Shown in pieces: positions 15,641-25,150 of a stretch of 64,000 nucleotides of DNA; positions within the stretch are counted from its first letter, which is position 1, and each line of letters begins with the position of its first letter. A program made the position numbers and the translations under genes. Location of the stretch: positions 84,833 to 148,832 of the forward strand of contig CANQDT010000001.1 of NCBI GenBank assembly GCA_947593735.1, given 5' to 3'. The notes below the pieces were generated by a model. It saw only the letters and a program-made list of their open reading frames with translations. It searched no databases and was not told the origin of the DNA. This DNA is from an uncultured Lachnospiraceae bacterium. GTDB lineage: Bacteria > Bacillota > Clostridia > Lachnospirales > Lachnospiraceae.

Positions 15641-16180
15641 CTATATGCCCCGGATCATCTGCTGATACATCAAAACTGCCGCGATCGTCTTGGCGTCGAT
15701 GATCGTTCCCTCCATGATCATCGCGACCAGTTCCTCCAGCGAATATTTCCGGACGGAAATCATCTCATCTTCATCCAGGTTCTGTTTTGTCTTTCCCGTC
15801 ACATTCGCCCAATACAGGGAAACGATCTCATTGCTGAATCCGATCGCGGTCACGATGCTGGTCAGATGGTGCGCCGTGTCCGCGACATATCCGGTCTCCT
15901 CCTCCAGCTCGCGGAGAGCCGCGGCGCCCGGATCCGTTTCCCCCTTATTGATCCCGCCCGCCGGGATCTCAAGCGTTTCCCGGTCAAGGCTGTTCCGGTA
16001 CTGCCGGACCATAATGATCTTCCCGTCCTCGTCCACCGGCAGGATTGCCGCCGCGCCGTTGTGGACCACCAGATCCCATTCGACTTCCTTCCCGTTCGGC
16101 ATCTGAATGTGATCGCGGTAAAAATCAACGATCTTCCCTTTGTATACCAGCTCCTTGCGAAGCTTCTTATAACCTGCCAT
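15641..16180 (-). CDS. nudF: NUDIX hydrolase, ADP-ribose pyrophosphatase type
   Basis: 179 residues. A full Nudix box runs from Gly76 to about residue 98 (GGINKGETDPGAAAL, then RELEEETGY), supplying the metal-binding glutamates. VVHNGAAAILPVDEDGKIIMV precedes it and YRNSLDRETLEIPAG is characteristic of ADP-ribose pyrophosphatases, which hydrolyse ADP-ribose to AMP and ribose 5-phosphate in the cytoplasm. The substrate is by family inference. A GGAGG lies before the ATG, and the gene follows the rny terminator, so it starts a new unit. Confidence 0.9.
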   Translation of the reverse strand: MAGYKKLRKELVYKGKIVDFYRDHIQMPNGKEVEWDLVVHNGAAAILPVDEDGKIIMVRQYRNSLDRETLEIPAGGINKGETDPGAAALRELEEETGYVADTAHHLTSIVTAIGFSNEIVSLYWANVTGKTKQNLDEDEMISVRKYSLEELVAMIMEGTIIDAKTIAAVLMYQQMIRGI

Positions 16181-16201
16181 TGTTTCCCTCCTTACAGGAA
16201 A

Positions 16202-16230
16202 AGGTGCCAGAATACTCTGACACCTAAAAA
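16202..16230 (-). terminator. Terminator of rny
   Basis: In the minus direction AGGTGTCAGA, a GTAT loop and TCTGGCACCT form a ten-pair stem with one wobble, followed by TTTT. It separates rny from the NUDIX gene. Confidence 0.7.
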
Positions 16231-16231
16231 A

Positions 16232-17782
16232 TTATTTCGCAAAATCAGTTACACGTGACTCTCTGATCAGGTTTACTTTGATATGGCCGGGATATTCCAT
16301 CTCATCCTCGATCCGTTTGGAAATGTCACGGGCCATCAGCACCATATCCGCATCGCTTACCTGCTCAGGAATGACCATCACACGAATTTCACGTCCTGCC
16401 TGAATAGCAAAAGATTTATCAACGCCTTTGAAGTTATCAGCGATTTCTTCCAATTGTCTCAATCGGGTCGTGTAAGAATCCAGCGTCTCGCGTCTCGCTC
16501 CGGGACGGGCAGCCGATATCGCATCCGCCGCCTGTACGATCCAGGCGATCATCGACTCCGGTTCCACGTCTCCATGGTGGGACTGAACCGCGTTCACAAC
16601 CACTTTCGATTCTTTGTATTTCTTACATAAATCAACGCCGATCTCAATATGCGACCCTTCGATCTCATGGTCGATCGACTTTCCGATATCATGTAACAAA
16701 CCTGCACGCTTCGCCAACCGGATATCCAGTCCCAATTCTCCTGCCAGAAGCCCGCTCAGATGAGCGACCTCGATGGAATGTTTCAGCGCGTTCTGTCCAT
16801 AACTGGTACGGAACTTCATGCGGCCCAGCAGACGGATCAGCTCCGGATGGATCCCGGGAACTCCAACTTCCAATGCAGCGGCTTCCCCTTCTTCCCTCAT
16901 GGTCTGTTCCAGTTCTTTTCGGGCTTTTTCTACTGTTTCCTCGATTCTGGCAGGATGGATGCGCCCATCCAGAATCAGTTTCTCCAGCGCAAGTCTCGCT
17001 ACTTCCCTGCGCACCGGATCAAAGCTGGATAATACAACTGCTTCCGGCGTATCGTCAATGATCAGTTCTACGCCGGTCAACGTCTCGAGAGTACGGATAT
17101 TCCGTCCTTCCCTGCCAATAATGCGACCTTTCATCTCATCGTTCGGCAGCTGCACCAGAGTGATCGTCGCCTCGGCAACATGGTCGGCGGCGCACTTCTG
17201 GATCGCCGTGACAAGGATGTCCTTCGCCCTCTTATTGGCTTCCTCCTTGGCCCTTGTCTCAAGTTCCTTGACAAGATTGGCTGTCTCGATCTTTACTTCA
17301 TCCTCAACCGTTTTTAATAAATAGTCTTTTGCCTGTTCAGAGGTTAAACCAGAAATTCTTTCCAGTTCCTGCTGACGTTTCTCCGATAGAGTCCTGACGC
17401 GCTCTTTCTCCTTCTCAAGTTCCGCTTCCCGGGCTGTAAGTTTGGATTCTTTCTTTTCCATCGCTTCCGACTTACGTTCCAGGACTTCTTCCTTGTTCAG
17501 GACACGCTTCTCATATCGTTGTAACTCTGTTCTGCGTTCTCTTGACTCTTTCTCAAACTCATTTTTCGCCTTGATGGACTCTTCCTTGGCTTCCAGGAGC
17601 GCTTCGCGCTTCTTCGCTTCCGCAGTCCGGACGCCCTCGTCGATGATCTCACGGGCTTTTTCTTCCGCGCTGCCGATCTTTGCCTCAACGATCTTCTTGC
17701 GATATACGTTGCAGATGGCCCAGGTAGCCGGTACGGCGACAATGAGTGTAACAAGAATCGCAATAACGTCTGTTACAGACAC
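16232..17782 (-). CDS. rny: Ribonuclease Y
   Basis: 516 residues, the normal RNase Y length, starting at GTG 17,782 after GGAGG. Order: N-terminal membrane helix ([18 protein letters not shown], about 5-22), a long coiled coil rich in Glu, Lys and Arg (about 30-190), a KH domain with [15 protein letters not shown] (about 217-231), and an HD domain with [10 protein letters not shown] in the 360s. It is the membrane-bound endoribonuclease that starts bulk mRNA decay in Firmicutes. It is the last gene of the recA-recX-rny run, 55 bp after recX, and ends in a terminator. Confidence 0.97.
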   Translation of the reverse strand: MSVTDVIAILVTLIVAVPATWAICNVYRKKIVEAKIGSAEEKAREIIDEGVRTAEAKKREALLEAKEESIKAKNEFEKESRERRTELQRYEKRVLNKEEVLERKSEAMEKKESKLTAREAELEKEKERVRTLSEKRQQELERISGLTSEQAKDYLLKTVEDEVKIETANLVKELETRAKEEANKRAKDILVTAIQKCAADHVAEATITLVQLPNDEMKGRIIGREGRNIRTLETLTGVELIIDDTPEAVVLSSFDPVRREVARLALEKLILDGRIHPARIEETVEKARKELEQTMREEGEAAALEVGVPGIHPELIRLLGRMKFRTSYGQNALKHSIEVAHLSGLLAGELGLDIRLAKRAGLLHDIGKSIDHEIEGSHIEIGVDLCKKYKESKVVVNAVQSHHGDVEPESMIAWIVQAADAISAARPGARRETLDSYTTRLRQLEEIADNFKGVDKSFAIQAGREIRVMVIPEQVSDADMVLMARDISKRIEDEMEYPGHIKVNLIRESRVTDFAK

Positions 17783-17836
17783 AGGAGCACCTCCTTATTC
17801 AATTTATTGTATAACTACAACAGTTCAATTCTATAC

Positions 17837-18307
17837 TCATTCTCCATAAATGTCAAGTATTTTACGCACCTGATCGTAGGAATAGCCTTTTCCGAGGAAA
17901 TACGCATATTGTTTTTTCTTCTCCTGAGGGGTCAGCTCCTTCCCTTTCAGCCGCTTCTGCGCCAGCCGCTCCAGGCTGTCCTGATCATCCAGCCCCTGCT
18001 CGTCCATCGCGTCCCGGATCAGTTCCCGGTCCACGCCCCTTCGCTCCAGTTCAAACTGGATCTGCCTGCGGCTTTTGCTTTTTCCGTAAGTCCGGATATA
18101 GCGGCAGGCATAATCCCGGTCGTCAACGAACCGGTATTCTTGCAGAAAAGCGAGGACCCGATCGATCGTCGGATCCTCATATTTTCCGCCTTTTTTTAAT
18201 TTGTCGCGTATCTCCCTGCAGGTATATTCCCGCCGCTCGATCAGATACAGGGCTCTGTTTTTCGCTCTTTCATACAGCCCGTCCTCTGACAGATTATGAT
18301 CTTCCAT
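17837..18307 (-). CDS. recX: Regulatory protein RecX
   Basis: 156 residues made of three-helix tandem repeats: RALYLIERREYTCREIRDKL, then FLQEYRFVDDRDYACRYI, and KRLKGKELTPQEKKKQYAYF. This is the RecX architecture; RecX binds RecA filaments and limits recombinase activity. It starts 9 bp after recA ends and is certainly co-transcribed with it. The length is close to typical small RecX proteins. No defect seen. Confidence 0.9.
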   Translation of the reverse strand: MEDHNLSEDGLYERAKNRALYLIERREYTCREIRDKLKKGGKYEDPTIDRVLAFLQEYRFVDDRDYACRYIRTYGKSKSRRQIQFELERRGVDRELIRDAMDEQGLDDQDSLERLAQKRLKGKELTPQEKKKQYAYFLGKGYSYDQVRKILDIYGE

Positions 18308-18316
18308 AGCGGAATA

Positions 18317-19330
18317 TTACTCCTTTTCTGCTTCCTGGACCGGGAAACCGTAATGCTCGCGAACCTTATCCTCCACTTCCTTCATTACTTCCGGCCGTTC
18401 CGCCAGGTAATTCTTCGCGTTATCCCTGCCCTGGCCGATCTTTTCCCCATTGTAGGAAAACCACGCGCCGCTCTTATTGATAATGCCGGTGTTGGTGGCA
18501 AGATCGAGGATATCGCCCTCGCGGGAAATTCCTTTTCCAAACATAATATCAAATTCCGCTTCCTTAAACGGCGGGGCGATCTTGTTTTTGACGATCTTGA
18601 TCTTCGTGCGGTTCCCGACGATCTCTCCGCCCTGCTTTAAGGATTCTATCCTCCGCACGTCCATCCGGACGGAGGAGTAAAATTTCAGCGCGCGCCCTCC
18701 GGTCGTTGTCTCCGGATTTCCAAACATAACCCCGAGCTTTTCCCGAAGCTGGTTGATAAAGACCACGACGCAGTTTGTCTTGCTGATCACCGCGGTCAGC
18801 TTCCGAAGCGCCTGCGACATCAGCCTCGCGTGGAGCCCCATATGGGAATCGCCCATCTCGCCGTCGATCTCCGCTTTCGGTACAAGCGCCGCAACCGAGT
18901 CCACGATAATGATATCGACCGCCCCGGACCGGACCATCGTCTCCGTGATTTCCAGCGCCTGCTCCCCGTTATCCGGCTGGGAAATATACAGATTGTCAAT
19001 ATCCACGCCGATATTGCGCGCGTATACCGGGTCAAGCGCGTGCTCCGCGTCGATAAAGCCCGCGATGCCGCCCCGTTTCTGTACTTCCGCGATCATATGC
19101 AGCGCGACGGTCGTTTTTCCGGAAGATTCCGGGCCGTAGATCTCAATGATCCTTCCCTTTGGGATCCCGCCAAGGCCGAGCGCGATATCAAGCCCGAGCG
19201 CGCCGGTCGGAACCGTCTCCACATTCATATTGATGCCGGAGTCCCCGAGTTTCATGACGGCGCCTTTCCCATAATGCTTCTCTATATTGGAAAGAGCCGC
19301 CTCCAATGCTTTCTGTTTTTCCTCGTTCAT
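18317..19330 (-). CDS. recA: Recombinase RecA
   Basis: 337 residues. Walker A is GPESSGKT (66-73), followed by the HAEHAL-like [10 protein letters not shown], Walker [11 protein letters not shown], loop L1/L2 signatures ([38 protein letters not shown]) and [12 protein letters not shown]. The acidic C-terminal tail is short ([20 protein letters not shown]). RecA carries out strand exchange and activates LexA cleavage. The operon starts at its own promoter; no clear GAAC-N4-GTTC LexA box was seen near it. Confidence 0.98.
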   Translation of the reverse strand: MNEEKQKALEAALSNIEKHYGKGAVMKLGDSGINMNVETVPTGALGLDIALGLGGIPKGRIIEIYGPESSGKTTVALHMIAEVQKRGGIAGFIDAEHALDPVYARNIGVDIDNLYISQPDNGEQALEITETMVRSGAVDIIIVDSVAALVPKAEIDGEMGDSHMGLHARLMSQALRKLTAVISKTNCVVVFINQLREKLGVMFGNPETTTGGRALKFYSSVRMDVRRIESLKQGGEIVGNRTKIKIVKNKIAPPFKEAEFDIMFGKGISREGDILDLATNTGIINKSGAWFSYNGEKIGQGRDNAKNYLAERPEVMKEVEDKVREHYGFPVQEAEKE

Positions 19331-19389
19331 TCAAACATTCTCCTTTTCCTGTTCTCTCTGACTGATGATCGGGATGAAAAAGATAGTTT

Positions 19390-19418
19390 ATTTTACAATA
19401 TTTCTGACCGTTCGTCAA
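19390..19418 (-). promoter_or_regulatory. Promoter of recA-recX-rny
   Basis: TTGACG (19413-19418), 17-bp spacer, TAAAAT (19390-19395) on the minus strand, about 55 bp before the recA start. The half-site GAAC is present near -30 but its partner is not, so LexA control is not shown. Confidence 0.75.
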
Positions 19419-19433
19419 TGGATTTCCATAATT

Positions 19434-20693
19434 TTACATATTTTCTGTTTCTTCCAGCAACATCTGACGGAGCAGGACAAGCGCCTGCTGCGCGGCATTG
19501 GTCCGCACAAGCGCGCGGTTTCCGGAAAAACAGAACCGCTTTGCCACCGTGCGGGTTCCAACCGAACAGCCGATATAGACCAGCCCGACCGGTTTTTGTT
19601 CGCTTCCGCCTCCCGGCCCGGCAATTCCGGTAACGCCGATCCCGGCTTCCGCCCCGGACGCCCGCCGGACGCCTTCCGCCATCTCACGCGCGACCTGTTC
19701 CGATACAACGCCGCAGCGCCGGATGCTTTCTTCCCGCACGCCAAGCAGCCTGCTTTTCACATCATTGGCATATGTAATATATCCTTCCCGGAAAACGTCC
19801 GACGCTCCCGGCACGTCCGTGATCCGCGCGGCGATCTTGCCCCCGGTACAGGATTCCGCGGTCGCGACCGTCATCCCCCTTTCCCGGAGCATGCCGATGA
19901 TATTCTGTTCCAGCGTTTCCGACTCGTCCGTCGTATAAATGTGGGAGCCGAACTCCTCATAAAGACGGTTGACGACCGGTTCCGTAAGGCTCTTTGCTTC
20001 CGCCTCATCCGCGGCGGCGGCAGTGACCCGGATATGGACCTCGCCCGGTTTCGCGTAGGGAGCGACCGTCGGATTGACGCTGTTCTCGATCAGGTCCCGG
20101 ATCCTGGCGGCAGCGGCGCTCTCTCCGATCCCGACCATCCGCACCATAACGGAATAAAATACACCCGGCTGCTTCTGTTTTAACCATGGGATCGCTTCGT
20201 TTTCAAACATCGGCTTACACTCCGCCGGCGGTCCCGGGAGAAGAAGGATCGCTTTGTTTCCCTTTTCCAGAAGGAATCCCGGCGCGGTTCCGTTCGGATT
20301 GGCAAGGATTTTTGCCCCGCGCGGGACCAGCGCCTGCTTCCAGTTGTTGTCCGGCACCTGGTCCGGCGCGGTTCCCCGCCGCTGAAAGTATGCGGCGATC
20401 TGTTCCCGGACCGCGGGATCTTCTTCCAGCTCCATGCCGAAACATTCCGCCGCGATCTCTTTTGAAAGATCGTCGGGCGTCGGACCGAGTCCTCCGGTCA
20501 TTACGACAAGATCCGCCCTGGACAGGGCAAGCCGGATCGCCTCCCGCAGCCGGTCCGCGTTGTCTCCGACCGTCGTCTGGACATATACGCCGATGCCGAG
20601 GGAAGCGAGCTTCTCCGAAAGATAACATGCGTTCGTATTGACAATATTTCCAAGCAGGAGTTCTGTTCCAACCGATAAGATTTCCGCTGTCAT
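19434..20693 (-). CDS. cinA: CinA: competence/damage-inducible protein, nicotinamide-nucleotide amidase
   Basis: 419 residues from the ATG giving MTAEILSVGTELLLGN. The N-terminal MoCF-like domain (about 1-170) has GDNADRLREAI and MTGGLGPTPDD; the C-terminal CinA domain has TVATAESCTGGKIAARITDV and GIGVTGIAGPGGG. The C-terminal domain deamidates nicotinamide mononucleotide for NAD salvage, the N-terminal one acts on ADP-ribose in characterised relatives. The ATG overlaps the pgsA stop as ATGA. An upstream in-frame extension lies within pgsA and is not counted. Confidence 0.95.
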   Translation of the reverse strand: MTAEILSVGTELLLGNIVNTNACYLSEKLASLGIGVYVQTTVGDNADRLREAIRLALSRADLVVMTGGLGPTPDDLSKEIAAECFGMELEEDPAVREQIAAYFQRRGTAPDQVPDNNWKQALVPRGAKILANPNGTAPGFLLEKGNKAILLLPGPPAECKPMFENEAIPWLKQKQPGVFYSVMVRMVGIGESAAAARIRDLIENSVNPTVAPYAKPGEVHIRVTAAAADEAEAKSLTEPVVNRLYEEFGSHIYTTDESETLEQNIIGMLRERGMTVATAESCTGGKIAARITDVPGASDVFREGYITYANDVKSRLLGVREESIRRCGVVSEQVAREMAEGVRRASGAEAGIGVTGIAGPGGGSEQKPVGLVYIGCSVGTRTVAKRFCFSGNRALVRTNAAQQALVLLRQMLLEETENM

Positions 20694-21232
20694 TTCTTTG
20701 TACTTCCCTCCATCAGAACCTGCCTGTTCTTCCACAGATAATCGGCAAGGGAAATGATCGTCAATACCACCGCGGCGGCTGTGACGATCCATGTGACCGT
20801 CCGCAGGGCAGGAAGATCCGCGATCAGCAATATTGTCATGATCATCTGCGCCACCGTCTTGACTTTTCCCCAGTAGCTTGCCGCGATCACTACCCCATTA
20901 TCGGAGGCGACCAGGCGGAATCCGCTGATGATAAATTCCCGCGCGATGATGACAATGACGATCCACGCGCTAAGCTGCCCCAGTCCGACAAACGCGATCA
21001 TCGCGGAGGCGACCAGCAATTTATCCGCGAGAGGATCCATAAACTTTCCAAAATTCGTAATGAGATTGTCCCTGCGCGCGATATATCCGTCCAGCGTATC
21101 CGTCAGGCACGCGGCAATATAGATCGCGAGCGCGATCCAGCGGTTTCCCGGAATGGACTCCATCCATAGGAAAAAAAGGAAAAAAGGAATCAGCAATACC
21201 CGCCCTATCGTTAATTTATTCGGTAAATTCAT
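20690..21232 (-). CDS. pgsA: CDP-diacylglycerol--glycerol-3-phosphate 3-phosphatidyltransferase
   Basis: 180 residues from the ATG giving MNLPNKLTIGRVLLIPFFLF. A start three codons earlier touches AGGAG with no spacing and is less likely. The CDP-alcohol phosphatidyltransferase signature D-G-x2-A-R-x8-G-x3-D-x3-D is present as DTLDGYIARRDNLITNFG, then KFMDPLADKL, and four hydrophobic segments follow. It makes phosphatidylglycerophosphate in the membrane, the first committed step to phosphatidylglycerol and cardiolipin. It overlaps rimO and cinA at its two ends. Confidence 0.96.
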   Translation of the reverse strand: MNLPNKLTIGRVLLIPFFLFFLWMESIPGNRWIALAIYIAACLTDTLDGYIARRDNLITNFGKFMDPLADKLLVASAMIAFVGLGQLSAWIVIVIIAREFIISGFRLVASDNGVVIAASYWGKVKTVAQMIMTILLIADLPALRTVTWIVTAAAVVLTIISLADYLWKNRQVLMEGSTKK

Positions 21233-22559
21233 AGATGACATCTCCTATCAAATCATATTCGCTCGCTTCCGTGATCGAGACAGAAACAAGGTCGCCCGAG
21301 ATCAGTTCCTCCTCCGATGTGACGAACACGCTGCCGTCAATCTTTGGAGCGTCCCGGTAGGTCCTTCCGATGTAGACGTGTTCTTCATACAGGTATCCCT
21401 CGATCAGCACCTGCATAACCGTTCCCACATATTTTTGATTTTTTTCCAGGGAGATTTCCTGCTGCAGCGCCATAAGCGCATCGCGCCGGCTCTCTTTGAC
21501 ACTCTCTGAAATCTGATGCCGGTACGAAGCGGCTGGGGTATGGTCTTCTTTGGAATAAGGAAAAACGCCAAGCCGGTCAAACTCCTGCTCATTGATGAAA
21601 TCCATCAGCGCCTCATGTTCTTCCTGCGTTTCGCCCGGAAATCCGGCGATCAGCGTCGTGCGGATCGCGATATCCGGCATGGCATCGCGGAGCCGCCAGA
21701 TGATCTGCTCCAGCTGCCGTTTCCGTACCTTCCTGCCCATCCGGCTCAGGATACGGTCTTCGGAATGTTGGATCGGCATATCAATATAATGGCATATCTT
21801 CGGTTCTGACGCCATCGTCTCGATCAACTCCGGATCGATCTCTTCCGGATAACAATACAGGAGGCGGATCCATTGCAGACCGTCAATCCGGCACAATTCT
21901 TTCAGAAGAACGTGCAGGCGTTTTTCTCCATACAGATCCACCCCGTACAGCGTCGTCTCCTGCGCGACAAGGATCAGCTCCCGCACGCCCTGCCGCGCCA
22001 GGTAATCCGCTTCTTCCAGAAGTTCCTCCATCGGGACGCTGCGGAATTTTCCGCGGACCGATGGGATGATGCAATAGGTGCAATGCTTGTCGCACCCTTC
22101 CGCTATTTTCAGATATGCGGTATACGTCCCGGTTGTAATGATCCGGTTGACGTTCCGGTTGTCGGGCAGATAATCGATATCCTTATAGAGCGATAATTTG
22201 GTCCCCTCGAGGACCGAATCCACCGCCATCCCGATTTCCCGGTAGCTGCTGCTTCCGAGCACCGCGTCGACCTCCGGGATCTCTTTCCGGATCTCGTCCC
22301 GGTACCGTTCCGCCAGGCATCCCGTCACAATCAGGGCTTTGCACTTGCCGCGCTTCTTCATCTCCGCCATCTCCAGGATCGCTTCGACGCTCTCCTCCCT
22401 GGCGTCATGAATAAAGCAGCATGTATTGATGATAATGACGTCGGCGTCCTGTTCCCGGTCCGTAATTTCATACTTCCGTTCCCGCAGCAAGCCAAGCATC
22501 ACTTCGCTGTCAACCAGATTTTTGTCGCATCCCAGGGATATAAAAAATATCTGCTTCAC
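21216..22559 (-). CDS. rimO: Ribosomal protein S12 methylthiotransferase
   Basis: 447 residues. Order: UPF0004 domain with cysteines in SLGCDKNLVDSE, NTCCFI and GCLAERY (the second iron-sulfur cluster), radical SAM domain with CDKHCTYCIIPS (CxxxCxxC), and a C-terminal TRAM domain beginning near YVGTVMQVLIEG. DSEVMLG and GKFRSVPMEE favour RimO over MiaB. It adds a methylthio group to the Asp of ribosomal protein S12. ATGA overlap with folD and a 17-bp overlap with pgsA make it part of a tight run. Confidence 0.95.
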   Translation of the reverse strand: MKQIFFISLGCDKNLVDSEVMLGLLRERKYEITDREQDADVIIINTCCFIHDAREESVEAILEMAEMKKRGKCKALIVTGCLAERYRDEIRKEIPEVDAVLGSSSYREIGMAVDSVLEGTKLSLYKDIDYLPDNRNVNRIITTGTYTAYLKIAEGCDKHCTYCIIPSVRGKFRSVPMEELLEEADYLARQGVRELILVAQETTLYGVDLYGEKRLHVLLKELCRIDGLQWIRLLYCYPEEIDPELIETMASEPKICHYIDMPIQHSEDRILSRMGRKVRKRQLEQIIWRLRDAMPDIAIRTTLIAGFPGETQEEHEALMDFINEQEFDRLGVFPYSKEDHTPAASYRHQISESVKESRRDALMALQQEISLEKNQKYVGTVMQVLIEGYLYEEHVYIGRTYRDAPKIDGSVFVTSEEELISGDLVSVSITEASEYDLIGDVIYEFTE

Positions 22560-23416
22560 GGGCGCTTCTCCTTACTTGCCATAAGTCCCGCTTCCACGCA
22601 GTTGTTCATCAGCATCGTAACCGTCATCGGGCCGACCCCGCCTGGAACCGGCGTGATCGCGCTCGCGACAGGGGCGACCTTCTCATAATCGACATCGCCG
22701 CACAATTTTCCATTCTCCATCCGGTGGATGCCGACGTCGATGACGACCGCGCCCTCCTTTACATAACTGTCGTCGATCATTTTCGGGCGTCCGACCGCCG
22801 CCACCAGAATATCCGCCCGCTTTGTCACATCGCGCAGATTTTTTGTCCTCGAATGGCAGACCGTCACCGTCCCGTTTTCCCGCAGCAGCAGCATTGCCAT
22901 CGGTTTCCCGACGATGTTGCTCCGTCCGATCACAACACATTCCTTTCCTTCAATCGAAATGCCGGATCGTTTCAGCAGCTGAATGATCCCGGCGGGCGTA
23001 CAGGAAACGAATCCGGGCTGTCCCATGCTGAGCGCGCCGACGTTTGCCATATGGAACCCGTCGACGTCCTTTTCCTTTGCAATCGCCTGGACAACGACAT
23101 GCTCCCGGATCTGCGGCGGAACCGGAAGCTGAACCAGGATCCCGTTGACGTTTGGATCGTCGTTGAGCGTATGGATCAGGTTCAGCAATTCTTCTTCCGT
23201 CGTTTCCTCCGGAAGCTCATACGCGGATGATTCGATCCCGATATACGCGCAGGCATTCCTTTTATTCCTGACATATACGGTGGACGCGGGATCCGCCCCC
23301 ACCTGGATAACGGCAAGGGAAAACCGGATTCCCTCCTGCCGGTACTGTTCTACTTTTTCTTTTAACTCGTCCCTGATCTGGGAAGAGATCTGTTTTCCAT
23401 CAATGATCTGCGCCAC
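22556..23416 (-). CDS. folD: Methylenetetrahydrofolate dehydrogenase / cyclohydrolase
   Basis: 286 residues. YVRNKRNACAYIGI carries the catalytic lysine region, GILVQLPVP and KDVDGFH are family signatures, and GRSNIVGKPMAMLLL with VTVCHSRT is the NADP-binding fold. ITPVPGGVGPMTVTMLMNN closes the protein. It interconverts methylene-, methenyl- and formyl-tetrahydrofolate in one-carbon metabolism. The next gene upstream is fhs, so two consecutive pathway steps are encoded together; 16 bp separate them. Confidence 0.97.
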   Translation of the reverse strand: MAQIIDGKQISSQIRDELKEKVEQYRQEGIRFSLAVIQVGADPASTVYVRNKRNACAYIGIESSAYELPEETTEEELLNLIHTLNDDPNVNGILVQLPVPPQIREHVVVQAIAKEKDVDGFHMANVGALSMGQPGFVSCTPAGIIQLLKRSGISIEGKECVVIGRSNIVGKPMAMLLLRENGTVTVCHSRTKNLRDVTKRADILVAAVGRPKMIDDSYVKEGAVVIDVGIHRMENGKLCGDVDYEKVAPVASAITPVPGGVGPMTVTMLMNNCVEAGLMASKEKRP

Positions 23417-23432
23417 TTTTGTTTCCCTCCCT

Positions 23433-25103
23433 CTAAAATAATCCGGTAATCACGCCGGTTTCATCGACGTCGATATTTTCCGCCGCGGGCTTCTTCGGCA
23501 GCCCCGGCATCGTCATGATCGTCCCGGTGATCGCAACGACGAATCCCGCGCCGGCGTTGACGTAAACTTCCCGCACGGTAACGGTGAATCCCTCCGGGCG
23601 GCCCAGTTTCGCCGGATCGTCCGACAGGGAATATTGATTTTTCGCCATGCATACCGGAAGCCTGCCAAATCCGAGTTTTTCAATGCGCGCGAGCGCTTTT
23701 TCAGCGGCGGGCGCGTAAGCGACTCCGTCCGCCCCGTAAATCCTGCGGGCGATCGTGGATATCTTTTCTTTCAGGGAACAATCGTCGCTGTAAAGCGGTT
23801 CATATTTGCTCTCTTTTGTTTCCAGCGTACGGACAACGGCGTTGGCAAGCTCGATTCCGCCCCCGCCTCCTTTTTCCCATACCTCGGCAAGCGCGAAATC
23901 GCATCCTCTCTCCTCGCAGAAATTCTTAATAAAAGCGAGCTCCGCATCCGTGTCCGTGACAAACCGGTTCAGGGTGACGATGATCGGCACATGGTAATTC
24001 CGAATATTTTCAATATGTTTTTCCAGATTGGCGATCCCTCTGCTTAACGCATCAAGATTTTCTGTCCCAAGCTCTTCCTTTGCCACGCCGCCATTGTACT
24101 TGAGCGCCCGGACTGTCGCGACGATCACGACGGCGTCCGGTTTCAGCCCTGCCATCCGGCACTTGATATCTAGGAACTTCTCCGCGCCGAGATCCGCGCC
24201 GAATCCCGCTTCCGTCACAAGGATATCCGCCAGCTTCAGCCCCGCCCGGGTCGCCCGGACGCTGTTGCAGCCGTGGGCGATGTTGGCAAACGGCCCGCCA
24301 TGCACGATCGCAGGCGTATTTTCCAGCGTCTGGATCAGATTCGGCTTCAGCGCGTCTTTCAGGAGCGCCGCCATCGCTCCGACCGCTTTCAGGTCCGCGG
24401 CTGTCACAGGCTCCCCGTCGTAATTGTACGCGACGATGATCCGCGCGAGCCGCTCCTTCAGATCGTCCATATCGTTCGCAAGGCAGAGGATCGCCATAAT
24501 TTCAGAGGCAACAGAAATGACAAAATGATCTTCCCGTACGACGCCGTCCATCTTTCCGCCCAGCCCGACGACGATATTCCGGAGCACGCGGTCATTCATA
24601 TCGACACAGCGTTTCCATACGATCTGGTTCGTATCGATCCGATGGGGATTCCCCTGCTGGATGCTGTTGTCCAGCATCGCGGCGAGAAGATTGTTCGCTG
24701 ACGTGATCGCGTGGAAATCGCCGGTAAAATGAAGGTTCAGATCTTCCATCGGCACCACCTGCGCGTACCCGCCGCCGGCTGCGCCTCCCTTGATCCCGAA
24801 GCAGGGACCGAGGGACGGTTCCCGGAGCGCGATGACCGCTTTTTTTCCGATCTTGTTCAAAGCCTGTCCGAGTCCGACCGTGATCGTCGTCTTCCCTTCT
24901 CCCGCAGGCGTCGGGTTGATCGCGGTGACAAGCACCAGCTTGCCGTCCGACTTTTCCTCCAGCCGGTCCATGCATTCGTCGGTCAGCTTCGCCTTATACT
25001 TTCCATAAAGCTCCAGATCATCTCCCGTGATCCCGATCTTCTCCGCCACCTGTTCGATCGGAAGCATCGCTGCTTCCTGCGCAATTTGAATGTCTGTTTT
25101 CAT
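23433..25103 (-). CDS. fhs: Formate--tetrahydrofolate ligase
   Basis: 556 residues, the normal length. The ATP-binding loop is [11 protein letters not shown] (about 64-74), followed by [20 protein letters not shown] and [12 protein letters not shown], all diagnostic. It joins formate to tetrahydrofolate with ATP, feeding 10-formyl-THF to purine synthesis or, in acetogens, the methyl branch of the Wood-Ljungdahl pathway. No other pathway gene than folD is in view. An AAGGAG site precedes the ATG. Confidence 0.98.
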   Translation of the reverse strand: MKTDIQIAQEAAMLPIEQVAEKIGITGDDLELYGKYKAKLTDECMDRLEEKSDGKLVLVTAINPTPAGEGKTTITVGLGQALNKIGKKAVIALREPSLGPCFGIKGGAAGGGYAQVVPMEDLNLHFTGDFHAITSANNLLAAMLDNSIQQGNPHRIDTNQIVWKRCVDMNDRVLRNIVVGLGGKMDGVVREDHFVISVASEIMAILCLANDMDDLKERLARIIVAYNYDGEPVTAADLKAVGAMAALLKDALKPNLIQTLENTPAIVHGGPFANIAHGCNSVRATRAGLKLADILVTEAGFGADLGAEKFLDIKCRMAGLKPDAVVIVATVRALKYNGGVAKEELGTENLDALSRGIANLEKHIENIRNYHVPIIVTLNRFVTDTDAELAFIKNFCEERGCDFALAEVWEKGGGGGIELANAVVRTLETKESKYEPLYSDDCSLKEKISTIARRIYGADGVAYAPAAEKALARIEKLGFGRLPVCMAKNQYSLSDDPAKLGRPEGFTVTVREVYVNAGAGFVVAITGTIMTMPGLPKKPAAENIDVDETGVITGLF

Positions 25104-25150
25104 TTCTTTCTCCTTTTGTTTGTTTTTCCATATTTCATCCGTTTTTACGG

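Noticed and set aside
19340..19433. LexA box controlling recA
   Set aside because: Only one GAAC half-site is visible near the promoter; the GTTC partner at the right distance is missing.
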